DNA of 24,431 bases. Origin: an uncultured Prevotella sp. Its GTDB lineage: Bacteria; Bacteroidota; Bacteroidia; Bacteroidales; Bacteroidaceae. Positions 14,845-24,335 of the stretch are shown here, piece after piece. The notes beneath the pieces were generated by a model. It had not been told where the DNA came from. It did not search any database and saw only the letters and a program-made list of their open reading frames with translations. Every line of letters starts with the position of its first letter. Position 1 is the stretch's first letter. The translations under genes and the position numbers were made by a program. The stretch lies in assembly GCA_900557405.1 (NCBI GenBank), contig USSF01000035.1:1-24431 (forward strand), given 5' to 3'.

Positions 14845-15585
14845 ATGAAGAAAATCTTTACTCTTGTATCTGTAGCACTCTGCGCGCTGAGCGCAAATGC
14901 ACAGGAGGTTTGGACAGTGAACGAAGGCGAAACACTGAAAGCTGACTATGTAGCAAATGCCGAAGCAAATGCCATGTCGGTAGTAAAATTTGAAACAGCA
15001 AACGTAACGGGAACCCACACATCGGGTCCCATAAGCGGATACAACGACGGTGCGCTAGTTGACGGAAAACTCGAAGCAAAATACGACAACACATGGGGCG
15101 AACTGAAAGCACAGGCCCTGAGCAGCGACGGCTCCGTGGCTCCGTTCTACTATGTGCAGGGAAAGGGCAACCCAGTGAACCTCGACAAGATTGAGTTCGA
15201 GGAAATCATTACCGACGGTGTTCCCACGGGCAACTTCCGCGCAAAGTGGGACAACGCCTACTATTCTCCGGACGGAACAGCAGGACTGCCCAAGAACGGA
15301 ACATACGTGACACACACACCGAAGACCGCCGGAAAGCTGAAGGCTACGGTATGGGCTTACCCCACATTCGACGCTGCCGCAAACGAGACATACTACATCT
15401 TCTGCAAGAGCACACAGGTGGGCTTCGGCGGATTCGAATTCACAGCCGGAACAAACGGCATCAGCGAGATTGCAGCCGAGAAGACTGACGCAAATGCTCC
15501 AGTCTACAACCTCGCAGGCCAGCGCGTAAGCAAGAACGCCAAGGGTATCCTCATCCAGAACGGCAAGAAGTTCATCGCCAAGTAA
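14845..15585 (+). CDS. Small secreted protein with Prevotella-type (T9SS-like) C-terminal tail, function unknown
   Basis: The protein has 246 residues with a clear signal peptide (MKKIFTLVSVALCALSANA, cut after Ala19). The middle (about 20-200) is beta-rich and aromatic. The segment GKLKATVWAYPTF... ETYYIFCKSTQVGFGGFEFT resembles the small beta-sandwich modules appended to Prevotella secreted pectin-active proteins, as far as I can recall. The last about 40 residues (VYNLAGQRVSKNAKGILI... GKKFIAK) match the short conserved tail common on secreted Prevotella proteins, similar to the C-terminal sorting signal of type IX secretion. No catalytic motif is seen. Placed between the HTCS and the pectate lyase, with its own candidate promoter and a terminator behind it, it could be a surface or released pectin-binding protein. 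That role is inference. Confidence 0.8.
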   Translation: MKKIFTLVSVALCALSANAQEVWTVNEGETLKADYVANAEANAMSVVKFETANVTGTHTSGPISGYNDGALVDGKLEAKYDNTWGELKAQALSSDGSVAPFYYVQGKGNPVNLDKIEFEEIITDGVPTGNFRAKWDNAYYSPDGTAGLPKNGTYVTHTPKTAGKLKATVWAYPTFDAAANETYYIFCKSTQVGFGGFEFTAGTNGISEIAAEKTDANAPVYNLAGQRVSKNAKGILIQNGKKFIAK

Positions 15586-15657
15586 TAAGTCTGGAGATAA
15601 TCCATTGACGAAGGAAAAGCATAGACAGGAGTCTGTTGCGTAAAAACCATAATCTTG

Positions 15658-15695
15658 ATCCCTCTCATTAGGAAACACTATGAGAGGGATTTTCT
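15658..15695 (+). terminator. Intrinsic terminator after the small secreted protein gene
   Basis: ATCCCTCTCAT (15658-15668) pairs perfectly with ATGAGAGGGAT (15680-15690) around an 11-nt loop, and the stem runs into TTTTCTAT. It separates this gene from the pectate lyase, or lets the latter be expressed at a lower level by read-through. Confidence 0.75.
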
Positions 15696-15779
15696 ATGGA
15701 CTGGACAGGTTACAAACCACTACGGTCTGCGTTATAATATAAAAGGTAAAAAGATTATATCAAAACAAAAATAACTATT

Positions 15780-17528
15780 ATGAACAACAAAAAACTATTG
15801 TTGGCAGCGCTTACCATGACGGTAGGCACACAGGCGGTACAAGCACAGTACCCCATAATTACAAAAGAGGCGAAGGCAAAGATCGACTCGCTCACGGCAG
15901 TATGGACAGCCCATTCCGATTCCGCATGGGCAGTGGCATGGCCTATCGTCAAGGCAGAGGCCATGAAGGGCCGTCACTACGTGCCATGGGCATCACGCCC
16001 TTATGACCTGCGCCAGGCCAAGATTCCAGCATTCCCGGGAGCTGAAGGCGGCGGTATGTATACCTTCGGCGGCCGCGGCGGCAAGGTGCTTACCGTGACA
16101 AACCTCAACGACGACGGTCCAGGCTCTTTCCGCTGGGCATGCGAGCAGGGCGGTGCGAGAATCGTGGTGTTCAACGTATCGGGAAACATCGTATTGAAGA
16201 CCCCTATCATCGTGCGCGCCCCATACATCACCATCGCCGGACAGACTGCTCCTGGCGATGGAGTGCAGATTTCCGGAGAGTCGTTCCAGGTTGACACACA
16301 CGATGTCATCGTGCGCCACATGCGCTTCCGCCGCGGCAATACCCACGTATGGTACCGCGAAGATTCCTTCGGCGGCAACCCCGTGGGCAACATCATGATT
16401 GACCACTGCTCATGCGAGTGGGGACTTGACGAGAACATCTCGTTCTACCGTCACATGTTCGACCTGCACGACGGCAAGCCGAAGCGAAAGGTGCCAACGG
16501 TGAACGTAACCATACAGAACACCATCTCGGCAAAGGCTCTCGACACATGGAACCACGCCTTCGGCTCAACCATCGGCGGCGAGAACTCTTCGTTCATGCG
16601 CAACCTCTGGGCTGACAATACGGGACGCAACCCGTCAATCGGTTGGGGCGGTGTCTTCAACTTCGTGAACAACATCGTGTATAACTGGGTTCACCGTACT
16701 GCCGACGGCGGCGAATACTCAACGATGAGCAACTTCATCAACAACTACTACAAGCCGGGACCTCTCACCCCGAAGAACTCGCCTATCGGCTACCGCATCA
16801 TAAAGAGCGAGAGCCGCAGCAACAAGCTCTTCGACTATCCGCAGTACGGCCGCATCTATGCCACAGGCAACATCATGGAGGGCAACGAACGCGTGACAAA
16901 GAACAACTGGGACGGCGGCATACAGATTGCCGACAAGGACATGCCGAACGGTATCCCCGACGACGTGAAGACACTGATGCACTCCAACGAGCCGTTTGCC
17001 ATGCCCCACATGACCATCATACCGAGCGACCAGACCTTTGACAAGGTGCTGAGCAACGTGGGTGCCACAATGCCATGCCGCGACATCGTGGACCAACGCA
17101 TCGTGGAAGAAGTGCGCACCGGACAGGCATACTACGTGAAGAAACTGCCCAAGAAGAACCCATACGGCGACATGTGGGGACTCTCCGACAAGTCGAAGAA
17201 CGAGGAAGGCTTCTTCAAATACCGCCGTCTGGACAAGGATTCATACAAGCACGGCATCATCACCAGCATTGAGCAGATGGGCGGATTCCCCAAATACAAG
17301 AAGTATACGGCATGGAAGGATTCCGACGGCGACGGTATGCCAGACGAATGGGAGATTGCAAACGGTCTGAATCCCAACGACCCGAGCGACGCAAACCTCG
17401 ACTGCAACGGTGACGGATACACCAACATCGAGAAATACATCAACGGCATCGACACGAAGAAGAAGGTGGACTGGACTGACCTCAAGAACAACCACGACAC
17501 TCTCGACGGCAAGACAAGTCTGATGTAA
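15780..17528 (+). CDS. Polysaccharide lyase family 1 pectate lyase, secreted
   Basis: Enzymes of this family cut alpha-1,4-linked polygalacturonate by beta-elimination with calcium. The signal peptide ends VQA (residue 22). A short helical segment (24-75) precedes the right-handed beta-helix (about 78-430), which opens with AFPGAEGGGMYTFGGRGGKV and VTNLNDDGPGSFRWA, a hallmark of Bacteroidetes PL1 proteins. NIMIDHCSCEWGLDEN carries Asp208/His209 of the DH motif, and NTGRNPSIG holds Arg283, the likely catalytic arginine. The C-terminus has calcium-binding thrombospondin-3/dockerin-like motifs (DSDGDGMPDEWE and DCNGDGYTN, about 514-552). The 582-residue length is usual. There is no lipoprotein cysteine, so it is probably periplasmic or secreted. 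It is flanked by terminators on both sides and has no clear TAnnTTTG box upstream. The exact pectin region attacked is unknown. Confidence 0.92.
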   Translation: MNNKKLLLAALTMTVGTQAVQAQYPIITKEAKAKIDSLTAVWTAHSDSAWAVAWPIVKAEAMKGRHYVPWASRPYDLRQAKIPAFPGAEGGGMYTFGGRGGKVLTVTNLNDDGPGSFRWACEQGGARIVVFNVSGNIVLKTPIIVRAPYITIAGQTAPGDGVQISGESFQVDTHDVIVRHMRFRRGNTHVWYREDSFGGNPVGNIMIDHCSCEWGLDENISFYRHMFDLHDGKPKRKVPTVNVTIQNTISAKALDTWNHAFGSTIGGENSSFMRNLWADNTGRNPSIGWGGVFNFVNNIVYNWVHRTADGGEYSTMSNFINNYYKPGPLTPKNSPIGYRIIKSESRSNKLFDYPQYGRIYATGNIMEGNERVTKNNWDGGIQIADKDMPNGIPDDVKTLMHSNEPFAMPHMTIIPSDQTFDKVLSNVGATMPCRDIVDQRIVEEVRTGQAYYVKKLPKKNPYGDMWGLSDKSKNEEGFFKYRRLDKDSYKHGIITSIEQMGGFPKYKKYTAWKDSDGDGMPDEWEIANGLNPNDPSDANLDCNGDGYTNIEKYINGIDTKKKVDWTDLKNNHDTLDGKTSLM

Positions 17529-17568
17529 AGACCCTTTCTTGCAACGTATTGATACATACAGAATCAAT

Positions 17569-17618
17569 AATCCGCAGACCTGTGGGCGACAGCCTTGCAA
17601 GTCTGCGGATTTTCTTTT
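17569..17618 (+). terminator. Intrinsic terminator after the pectate lyase gene
   Basis: AATCCGCAGAC (17569-17579) pairs perfectly with GTCTGCGGATT (17601-17611), followed by TTTCTTTT. The 21-nt loop can form a further CTGT/ACAG mini-stem. It separates the lyase and the GH78 transcripts. Confidence 0.8.
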
Positions 17619-17781
17619 CCCTTCCACTGACACACAAGACGAACAGATGCCATTGCTGTATTGCGCTCCGTAAGCCTTCGGCAGCAAAGCTTGCAAAAAA
17701 CGGCATAGTTCCCTTTACCTTATTATATATATAGTACAAACCGGAAGGCGCTGCGTCATAAATAGGAAACGACAAATAATG

Positions 17782-17795
17782 TAAATCCGGATTTA
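17782..17795. promoter_or_regulatory. 14-bp palindrome overlapping the GH78 start codon
   Basis: TAAATCCGGATTTA is a perfect palindrome whose last base is the A of the ATG. It could be a repressor or activator half-site pair, or it could mask translation initiation. No TAnnTTTG box is seen in the 266-bp gap upstream of it. Confidence 0.4.
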
Positions 17796-20700
17796 TGAAC
17801 AAGATAATTCTTACTGTAGCAGCGGCAGCTCTGTTGGTGAACGGACATGCCGCCACAAAAGGCAATGCCAGGAAGAAGGCGGTGACCGGAATCCAGGCAG
17901 TTGACCTCAGGACGGAGCGTATGACTTCGCCCATGAGCATTGACACCCCCACGCCGCGCTTGGGCTGGCGCATCACGGCGGCTGAAAAAGACGTGATGCA
18001 GAAATCATACCATATCATCGTGGCTTCCACAAGGGAGAAGGCTCTCAACCTTGAGGGCGACCTATGGGATGCGGAGGTCAGTACCGACCAGTCGCAGTGG
18101 ATTGACTATGCCGGCAAACCGCTGCGCAGCAACACGCCATGCTACTGGCGCGTGAAGGTGGAGACCACCAAAGGCGCATCCGGATGGAGCGACGTGGCGA
18201 TGTGGAATGTGGGACTTCTATCCGAATCGGACTGGAGCGGACAATGGATTGGCTTCGAGGATGCAAAGCCTTGGGACAGGGAGGAGATACACAGCCGCCT
18301 GTCCTCGCGCTATCTGCGCAGGGAGTTCTCTATAGACAAGCCCGTGAGGCGTGCCACGCTCTACATCAGCGGACTGGGCATGTATGAGGCATACATCAAC
18401 GGACGGAAAGTGGGCGAACAGGTGCTTGCGCCGGCACCGACAGACTACCGCAAGACCGTGCTCTACAACGCCTTCGACGTGACCTCCATGCTCCAGAAGG
18501 ACAATGCCATCGGTGTGGCACTCGGCAACGGCAGATACTACACCATGCAGCAGAAGAAGAAACCATACAAGATAACCAACTTCGGCTATCCCAAGCTCCG
18601 TGCGAACATCATTATAGAATTTGAAGACGGCACGAAGAAAACCATATCCACCGACTCGAAGTGGAAGCTGAACGCCGACGGTGCCATCCGCTCCAACAAC
18701 GAATACGACGGAGAGATATACGACGCACGCAAGGAATTCAAGGGCTGGACCACTGCGGGATACGACGACAAGCAGTGGGAAAACGCCGAACGCACGGCAA
18801 TCCCCACGGGAGCGTTGCGCGGAGCGATGGCCCCCAATATGAAGGTATTGAAGACCATCAGTCCGCAGAGCATCACCATGCACGGCGATACAGCGATAAT
18901 CGACCTGGGCCAGAACATCGCCGGATGGCTCCGGATGAGGGTGAAGGATGCGCAGAGCGGCGACTCCATCAAGATCCGCTTTGCCGAGACACTGACGAAA
19001 GACGGCCGCCTATACCGCGAGAACCTGCGCCATGCACTGACAACAGACTGCTACGTGGCCGACGGAACGGAGCAGGGCAAATGGTGGAACCCCACTTTCG
19101 TGTACCACGGATTCCGCTACGCCGAAGTGACGGGAATGAAGAAACCGAAAAAGGAGGATTTTCTGGGCGACGTGGTAAGCGACGAAATGGAAGAGACGGG
19201 CAGCTTCGCCTGCTCCGACACCATACTCAACAAGGTTTACAGGAATGCCGTATGGGGAGTGCTTGGCAATTACAAGGGAATGCCCGTGGACTGTCCGCAG
19301 CGCGACGAGCGTCAGCCATGGCTTGGCGACAGGACGCGGGGCTGTCTGGGCGAGTCGTTCATCTTCGACAACAACCTGCTATACAACAAATGGGACCGCG
19401 ACATCACCGAGGGGCAGCGCGAGGACGGATGCATACCCGATGTGGCACCGGCTTTCTGGAACTACTATTCCGACAACATCACTTGGCCTGCGGCATTGCC
19501 TTTCTCCATGGAGATGCAATACGACCAGTTCGGCGACCGCTCCGCCATCAGCCGCTATTATCCGGCGGTGAAGAAATGGATGGACCACATGAGCTATCAG
19601 TATGAGAAGGACGGACTGATGCCGCGCGACAAATACGGCGACTGGTGCGTTCCGCCCGAAGACATAAAGATGATACACAGCCGCGACCCGAAACGCGTGA
19701 CCGACGGTACGCTCATCGCCACGGCATACTACTATCATCTCAACCTGAAGATGCAGCGCTTCGCCAATATCTTAGGCAAGACATCCGATGCAGAGGCGTT
19801 CGCAAAGAAGGCCGCAGAAGTGAAGGAAGCATTCAACAGAAAGTTCCTCACCGTCAGGAAGAACACCCATGAGGCGTATGGCGGACTGCTCTATCCCGAC
19901 AGCACATACTACGGCAACAACACCTGCACCGCCAATCTGCTGCCCCTCGCTTTCGGCATGATAGACGACCCCTACGTGAAGGGCGAAGTGGAGAAGAACA
20001 TACTGAAGAATATCATCACCGACAACAAGGGAAGGATTTCCTGCGGAGTGATAGGAGTACAGTGGCTCATGCACGGACTCACCGATATGGGCAGGGGCGA
20101 CGTGGCATGGCTGCTCGCCACCAACAAGGCCTACCCCAGCTGGGGATATATGGCAGAGAACGGCGCCACCACCACATGGGAACTATGGAACGGCAACACG
20201 GCAAGCCCCAAGATGAACAGCGGCAACCACGTGATGCTGCTGGGCGACCTCGTGTCGTGGATTTACCAGGACCTCGGAGGCATCAACAGCGACCCCGCAA
20301 AGCCCGGCTACAAGCATGTGATACTGAAGCCCGACTTCAGCGTGGACGAGATTGACGACATCAACACCTCATACAAAAGCATCTACGGCATGATACAGAG
20401 CCGATGGAAAAAGCAGAACGGTATGCTCCGCTGGGATGTGGAGATTCCGGCAAACACCACCGCCACGCTGTATATGCCCGACGGCTCAACAAGGGAAACC
20501 GGCTCCGGCAAATACTCATTCTCCGAAAAGCTGCCGCAGAGAAATCCTGGCATCATTGCCGATGAGTTCCTTTATACCAAGGCATCGTTCCCCGAATGCC
20601 ATTCGGCAACCATCGCCGAGACAACAAAGGGCGACCTCGTGGCAACATATTTCGGCGGAACAAAGGAGCGCAACCCCGATGTCTGCATCTGGGTGAGTCG

Positions 20701-21556
20701 CAAGCTGAAGGGCAAGGACACATGGACTGCACCGCAGATGGTGGCAGACGGAGTGTTCAACGATACGCTGCGCAAGGCTTGCTGGAACCCCGTGGTTTAT
20801 CAGATACCGGGCGGAGACCTCGTGATATACTTCAAGATCGGCAAGAGCGTGAGCGACTGGACGGGTTGGATGGTGCGCTCCAAGGACGGAGGAAAGACGT
20901 GGTCGAAGCGCATGCCGCTGCAGAAAGACTATCTTGGACCGGTGAAGAACAAGCCCGTGATGAGCAAGGGCAGACTCATAGCCCCGACGAGCATCGAGAA
21001 AAACGGCTGGCGCCTCTACTTTGAATATTCCGATGATATGGGCAAGACATGGCAGCGCACGGACTATGTGGCTGCCGACAGTATGATGGTGGACGGCAAG
21101 ATGAAACTGAAAGACCTTGCCATACAGCCGAGCATCATATTCCTCAATGACGGCAGGCTTGCCGCCGTGGCACGCACCCGCAGTGAGCATGTGGGCATAA
21201 CATACAGCGATGACAACGGCAAGACATGGTCGAAGCTGAAGCTCATCACGCTGCCCAACAACAACAGCGGTCTGGATGCCGTGACGCTCAGCGACGGCAC
21301 CCACGTGATGATATGCAACGAGAAGCCTATCCCCCACGGGATAAAGAACGGCAAGGGTCTGCGCACACCACTATCACTGATGAGGAGCACAGACGGCGAG
21401 AACTGGCAACACTGGATGACCCTTGAGGATTCCCCCGTAAGCCAATACTCTTACCCCTCGATAATACAGACCTCCGACGGACATCTCCACTGCATCTACA
21501 CCTGGCGCAGACAGCGCATCAAGCATGTAGAGATTGTGCCGGAACAAGGAAAATAA
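17795..21556 (+). CDS. GH78 alpha-L-rhamnosidase fused to a sialidase-like BNR beta-propeller domain
   Basis: This is a 1253-residue secreted enzyme with a signal peptide cut near Ala19. Residues about 25-905 are a full GH78 module: an N-terminal Fn3-like part (TPTPRLGWRI), beta-sandwich domains (RRATLYISGLGMYEAYINGRKVGEQVL), the (alpha/alpha)6 barrel with VDCPQRDERQPWLGD (Asp504/Glu505, the family's acid region) and GATTTWELWNG (Glu796, expected general base), and a C-terminal sandwich. It should release L-rhamnose from rhamnogalacturonan. Residues about 916-1250 form a second module of the BNR_2/sialidase-like type with Asp-box motifs SKDGGKTWS, SDDMGKTWQ, SDDNGKTWS and STDGENW. Its substrate is unknown; classical sialidase activity on a plant polysaccharide is unlikely. 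The join is short (about residues 903-916) with no stop or frameshift. A terminator precedes this gene, and the GH2 gene follows after 103 bp. Confidence 0.93.
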   Translation: MNKIILTVAAAALLVNGHAATKGNARKKAVTGIQAVDLRTERMTSPMSIDTPTPRLGWRITAAEKDVMQKSYHIIVASTREKALNLEGDLWDAEVSTDQSQWIDYAGKPLRSNTPCYWRVKVETTKGASGWSDVAMWNVGLLSESDWSGQWIGFEDAKPWDREEIHSRLSSRYLRREFSIDKPVRRATLYISGLGMYEAYINGRKVGEQVLAPAPTDYRKTVLYNAFDVTSMLQKDNAIGVALGNGRYYTMQQKKKPYKITNFGYPKLRANIIIEFEDGTKKTISTDSKWKLNADGAIRSNNEYDGEIYDARKEFKGWTTAGYDDKQWENAERTAIPTGALRGAMAPNMKVLKTISPQSITMHGDTAIIDLGQNIAGWLRMRVKDAQSGDSIKIRFAETLTKDGRLYRENLRHALTTDCYVADGTEQGKWWNPTFVYHGFRYAEVTGMKKPKKEDFLGDVVSDEMEETGSFACSDTILNKVYRNAVWGVLGNYKGMPVDCPQRDERQPWLGDRTRGCLGESFIFDNNLLYNKWDRDITEGQREDGCIPDVAPAFWNYYSDNITWPAALPFSMEMQYDQFGDRSAISRYYPAVKKWMDHMSYQYEKDGLMPRDKYGDWCVPPEDIKMIHSRDPKRVTDGTLIATAYYYHLNLKMQRFANILGKTSDAEAFAKKAAEVKEAFNRKFLTVRKNTHEAYGGLLYPDSTYYGNNTCTANLLPLAFGMIDDPYVKGEVEKNILKNIITDNKGRISCGVIGVQWLMHGLTDMGRGDVAWLLATNKAYPSWGYMAENGATTTWELWNGNTASPKMNSGNHVMLLGDLVSWIYQDLGGINSDPAKPGYKHVILKPDFSVDEIDDINTSYKSIYGMIQSRWKKQNGMLRWDVEIPANTTATLYMPDGSTRETGSGKYSFSEKLPQRNPGIIADEFLYTKASFPECHSATIAETTKGDLVATYFGGTKERNPDVCIWVSRKLKGKDTWTAPQMVADGVFNDTLRKACWNPVVYQIPGGDLVIYFKIGKSVSDWTGWMVRSKDGGKTWSKRMPLQKDYLGPVKNKPVMSKGRLIAPTSIEKNGWRLYFEYSDDMGKTWQRTDYVAADSMMVDGKMKLKDLAIQPSIIFLNDGRLAAVARTRSEHVGITYSDDNGKTWSKLKLITLPNNNSGLDAVTLSDGTHVMICNEKPIPHGIKNGKGLRTPLSLMRSTDGENWQHWMTLEDSPVSQYSYPSIIQTSDGHLHCIYTWRRQRIKHVEIVPEQGK

Positions 21557-21598
21557 AGGTTGTTCATATCGGGCTTCTGGATATTTTCTACTAGTTAT

Positions 21599-21634
21599 CC
21601 TATAAGCCCTATAAGTCCTATTAGTCCCATTACC
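21599..21634 (+). repeat. Imperfect 9-bp tandem repeats in the GH2 leader
   Basis: Four units follow one another: CCTATAAGC, CCTATAAGT, CCTATTAGT and CCCATTACC. They lie between the GH78 stop and the GH2 start, and the following leader is C/A-rich with no Shine-Dalgarno site. The unit length is a multiple of three. Confidence 0.75.
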
Positions 21635-21659
21635 CCAATACCCAATAAAAATCCCCCAA

Positions 21660-24245
21660 ATGAAACACCCCATAAAATCAATACTTCTGTTTCTCCTCCT
21701 CCTTGCGGCAGCCCCATCCGCTGCCGCAGGGACCTCGATAGCCGGTCTCTTCCCCCTCCAGGGCAGCAACCGTATGGTATATAACTTCAACCAAGGCTGG
21801 CGCTACCACCTCGGCGATGCCGCAGGGGCTGAAGCCGCAGACTTCAACGACGCCCGATGGGAAGTGGTCTGCGCCCCGCACACTGCACGCCTCGAACCGT
21901 CAGAGGCAAGCGGCGGCAGAAACTACCAGGGCATCATCTGGTATCGCAAGCACTTCACCATGCCCACAGCCATGCAGGGCAAGGACGTGACCCTCTATTT
22001 CGAAGCCATCATGGGCAAGCAGGACATCTACGTGAACGGCAGGAAAGCCCTGTCGCATCTCGGCGGATACCTGCCCATCATCATCAATCTGTCCGACCTC
22101 GGAGTGAAGGCGGGCGACGAATGTGTCGTGGCGGTGAAGGCCGACAACAGCGACGACAAGAGTTATCCGCCGGGAAAGAAGCAGGCGGCGCTCGACTTCT
22201 GCTATCATGGCGGAATGTACCGCGACGTGTGGCTTATAGGCAAATCCCCCGTGGCAATGACCGATGCCAACGAAAGGGGCAAGGTGGCTGGCGGCGGAGT
22301 GTTCCTCCACTACGACAATATTTCCGAGAAGAAAGCCGACGCATACGTTGATGTGGAGGTAGCCAACAAGCTTCGCTCCGCAGCACCGGCAACCGTCGTG
22401 GCAAGGATAAAAGACAAGACCGGCAAGGTGGTGGCTACGATGAAGCAGAAGAACCTCATCGCTGCCGGCAGCACCGCACTATACACCCTGCACGCTTCGC
22501 TCAAGGCTCCCCATCTATGGAGTCCCGAATCACCTTATTTATATAATGTAGAGATAAGCGTGGAACATGGAGGCAAGACCGTAGACGGCGGCATCGTGCG
22601 CATGGGAATACGCAATGCCGAGTTCTGCGGCAAGGACGGATTCTGGCTCAACGGTAAACCATATCACCAGCTCATCGGCGGCAACCGTCATCAGGACTTC
22701 GCCTACGTGGGCAATGCCATGCCGAACAGTCAGCAGTGGCGCGACGCAAAGCGCCTGAAGGATGCCGGCATGACCATCATCCGCGCAGCCCACTATCCGC
22801 AGGACCCTGCTTTCATGGATGCCTGCGACGAACTGGGCCTTTTCATCATCGTGCCTACACCGGGATGGCAATACTGGAACAAGGACCCGAAGTTCGGCGA
22901 ACTGGTGCATGAGAACACACGGCAGATTATCCGTCGCGACAGGAATCACACGAGTGTGCTCATGTGGGAACCGATTCTGAATGAGACGCGCTATCCGGAG
23001 GACTTCGCCCTGAAGGCTCTCGACATTACGAGGGAGGAGTTCCCTTACCCCGGCAGACCGGTCGCCGTGGCTGACATGAATTCGGCGGGAGTGAAGGAGA
23101 ACTACGACGTGGTATACGGCTGGACCGACGATATCGGCAAGGAGGGAACGCCCGAAAACAAATGCGTGTTCACACGTGAGTTCGGCGAAATGGTGGACGA
23201 CTGGTATGCCCACAACTGTCTGAACCGTGCTGCCCGTTCGTGGGGCGAGAAGCCTATGCTCACGGCAGCCCTCTCGCTCTGCGACACATACGGCGAGATG
23301 TTTCATGGCCAGCGCCAGTTCATCGGCGGTTGCCAATGGCATCCGTTCGACCATCAGCGCGGCTATCATCCCGACCCCTATTATGGAGGAATCTATGATG
23401 CCTTCCGCCAGAAGAAATACGCCTTCGAGATGTTCCGCTCGCAGGACACGGCACAGGAGCCTATGGTGTTCGTGGCAAACGAGATGACACAGTTCTCCGA
23501 CAACGACGTGGTGGTGTTCTCCAACTGCGACAGCGTTCGTCTGACTCAGTTTGAGGGCGACAAGGTACTGACCCTGCCCGTGGTGCACGATGCTAACGAC
23601 AAGCCGTGTGCGCCTGTAGTGTTCAAGGGCTTCTGGGATTTCTGGAAGGCACGCGAATACAGCTACAAGCAGCGCAACTGGCAGCGCGTCAGTCTGCTGG
23701 CTGAAGGAATAAAAGACGGCAAGGTGGTATGCACGGAGAAGAAAATGCCCTCGCGCCGAAGCACCAAGATTCGTCTCTATGCCGACACGATGGGCAGACA
23801 GCTCACTGCCGACGGCAGCGACTTCATCGTGGTTGTGGCGGAAATTACCGACGACAACGGCAATGTGAAGCGTCTTGCCAAGGACAACATCGAGTTCTCC
23901 GTAGAGGGCGAAGGCCGTATCATCGGGGATGCGTCGATTCTCGCCAATCCGCGAGTTGTGGAATGGGGCAGCGCTCCCGTCCTCATCCAGGCTACCGACA
24001 AGCCTGGCAGGATTACCATCCACGCCCGCAGTGCCTTCAGCGGTGTGTATGCTCCGGCTGAGGCTTCGCTCACGATAGAGAGCGTAGCCGCAGAACTGCC
24101 CAAATGCTTCACCGACAAGCCTACCTATAAGTCTGCCCGCACGGCATCCCCATCTGCCGCCGCCACAAACCAGATGAGCGACGAGGACCGCCAGCGCACG
24201 CTGGAGGAAGTGAACCGCCAGCAGATGGATTTCGGCATTCAGTAA
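21660..24245 (+). CDS. Glycoside hydrolase family 2 enzyme, probable beta-galactosidase
   Basis: This is a secreted or periplasmic enzyme of 861 residues; the signal peptide ends SAAA near residue 23. The order is typical of GH2: sugar-binding jelly roll (about 40-195, with WYRKHFTMP, IYVNGRKALSHLGGYLP and YHGGMYRDVWLI), immunoglobulin-like sandwich (about 205-320), TIM barrel (about 325-600) and further Ig-like domains with an invasin-type module (ADGSDFIVVVAEITDDNGN, about 715-815). The acid/base is Glu442 in LMWEPILNE, and the nucleophile is Glu507 in TREFGE. The fold and residues make a retaining glycosidase sure. Beta-galactosidase is most likely, since galactan side chains decorate rhamnogalacturonan I, but beta-glucuronidase or another specificity is possible. 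It probably forms one unit with the GH78 gene, ahead of a strong terminator. Confidence 0.92.
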   Translation: MKHPIKSILLFLLLLAAAPSAAAGTSIAGLFPLQGSNRMVYNFNQGWRYHLGDAAGAEAADFNDARWEVVCAPHTARLEPSEASGGRNYQGIIWYRKHFTMPTAMQGKDVTLYFEAIMGKQDIYVNGRKALSHLGGYLPIIINLSDLGVKAGDECVVAVKADNSDDKSYPPGKKQAALDFCYHGGMYRDVWLIGKSPVAMTDANERGKVAGGGVFLHYDNISEKKADAYVDVEVANKLRSAAPATVVARIKDKTGKVVATMKQKNLIAAGSTALYTLHASLKAPHLWSPESPYLYNVEISVEHGGKTVDGGIVRMGIRNAEFCGKDGFWLNGKPYHQLIGGNRHQDFAYVGNAMPNSQQWRDAKRLKDAGMTIIRAAHYPQDPAFMDACDELGLFIIVPTPGWQYWNKDPKFGELVHENTRQIIRRDRNHTSVLMWEPILNETRYPEDFALKALDITREEFPYPGRPVAVADMNSAGVKENYDVVYGWTDDIGKEGTPENKCVFTREFGEMVDDWYAHNCLNRAARSWGEKPMLTAALSLCDTYGEMFHGQRQFIGGCQWHPFDHQRGYHPDPYYGGIYDAFRQKKYAFEMFRSQDTAQEPMVFVANEMTQFSDNDVVVFSNCDSVRLTQFEGDKVLTLPVVHDANDKPCAPVVFKGFWDFWKAREYSYKQRNWQRVSLLAEGIKDGKVVCTEKKMPSRRSTKIRLYADTMGRQLTADGSDFIVVVAEITDDNGNVKRLAKDNIEFSVEGEGRIIGDASILANPRVVEWGSAPVLIQATDKPGRITIHARSAFSGVYAPAEASLTIESVAAELPKCFTDKPTYKSARTASPSAAATNQMSDEDRQRTLEEVNRQQMDFGIQ

Positions 24246-24280
24246 AGGATGCCGCTTGACAAGAAACAGAAAAGCGTGAC

Positions 24281-24335
24281 AAACCGATAAGCAAGCCATT
24301 ATGGTAATATGATGGGATGCTTATCGGTTTTGTTT
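24281..24335 (+). terminator. Intrinsic terminator ending the right arm of the PUL
   Basis: AAACCGATAAGCA (24281-24293) pairs perfectly with TGCTTATCGGTTT (24318-24330), followed by TTTTGTTT. It lies 36 nt after the GH2 stop codon and marks the end of the plus-strand gene series. Confidence 0.85.

Noticed and set aside
22539..24299. 586-codon minus-strand frame opposite the GH2 gene
   Set aside because: It is a valine/histidine/alanine-rich shadow with no domain signal, while the plus strand carries complete GH2 motifs.
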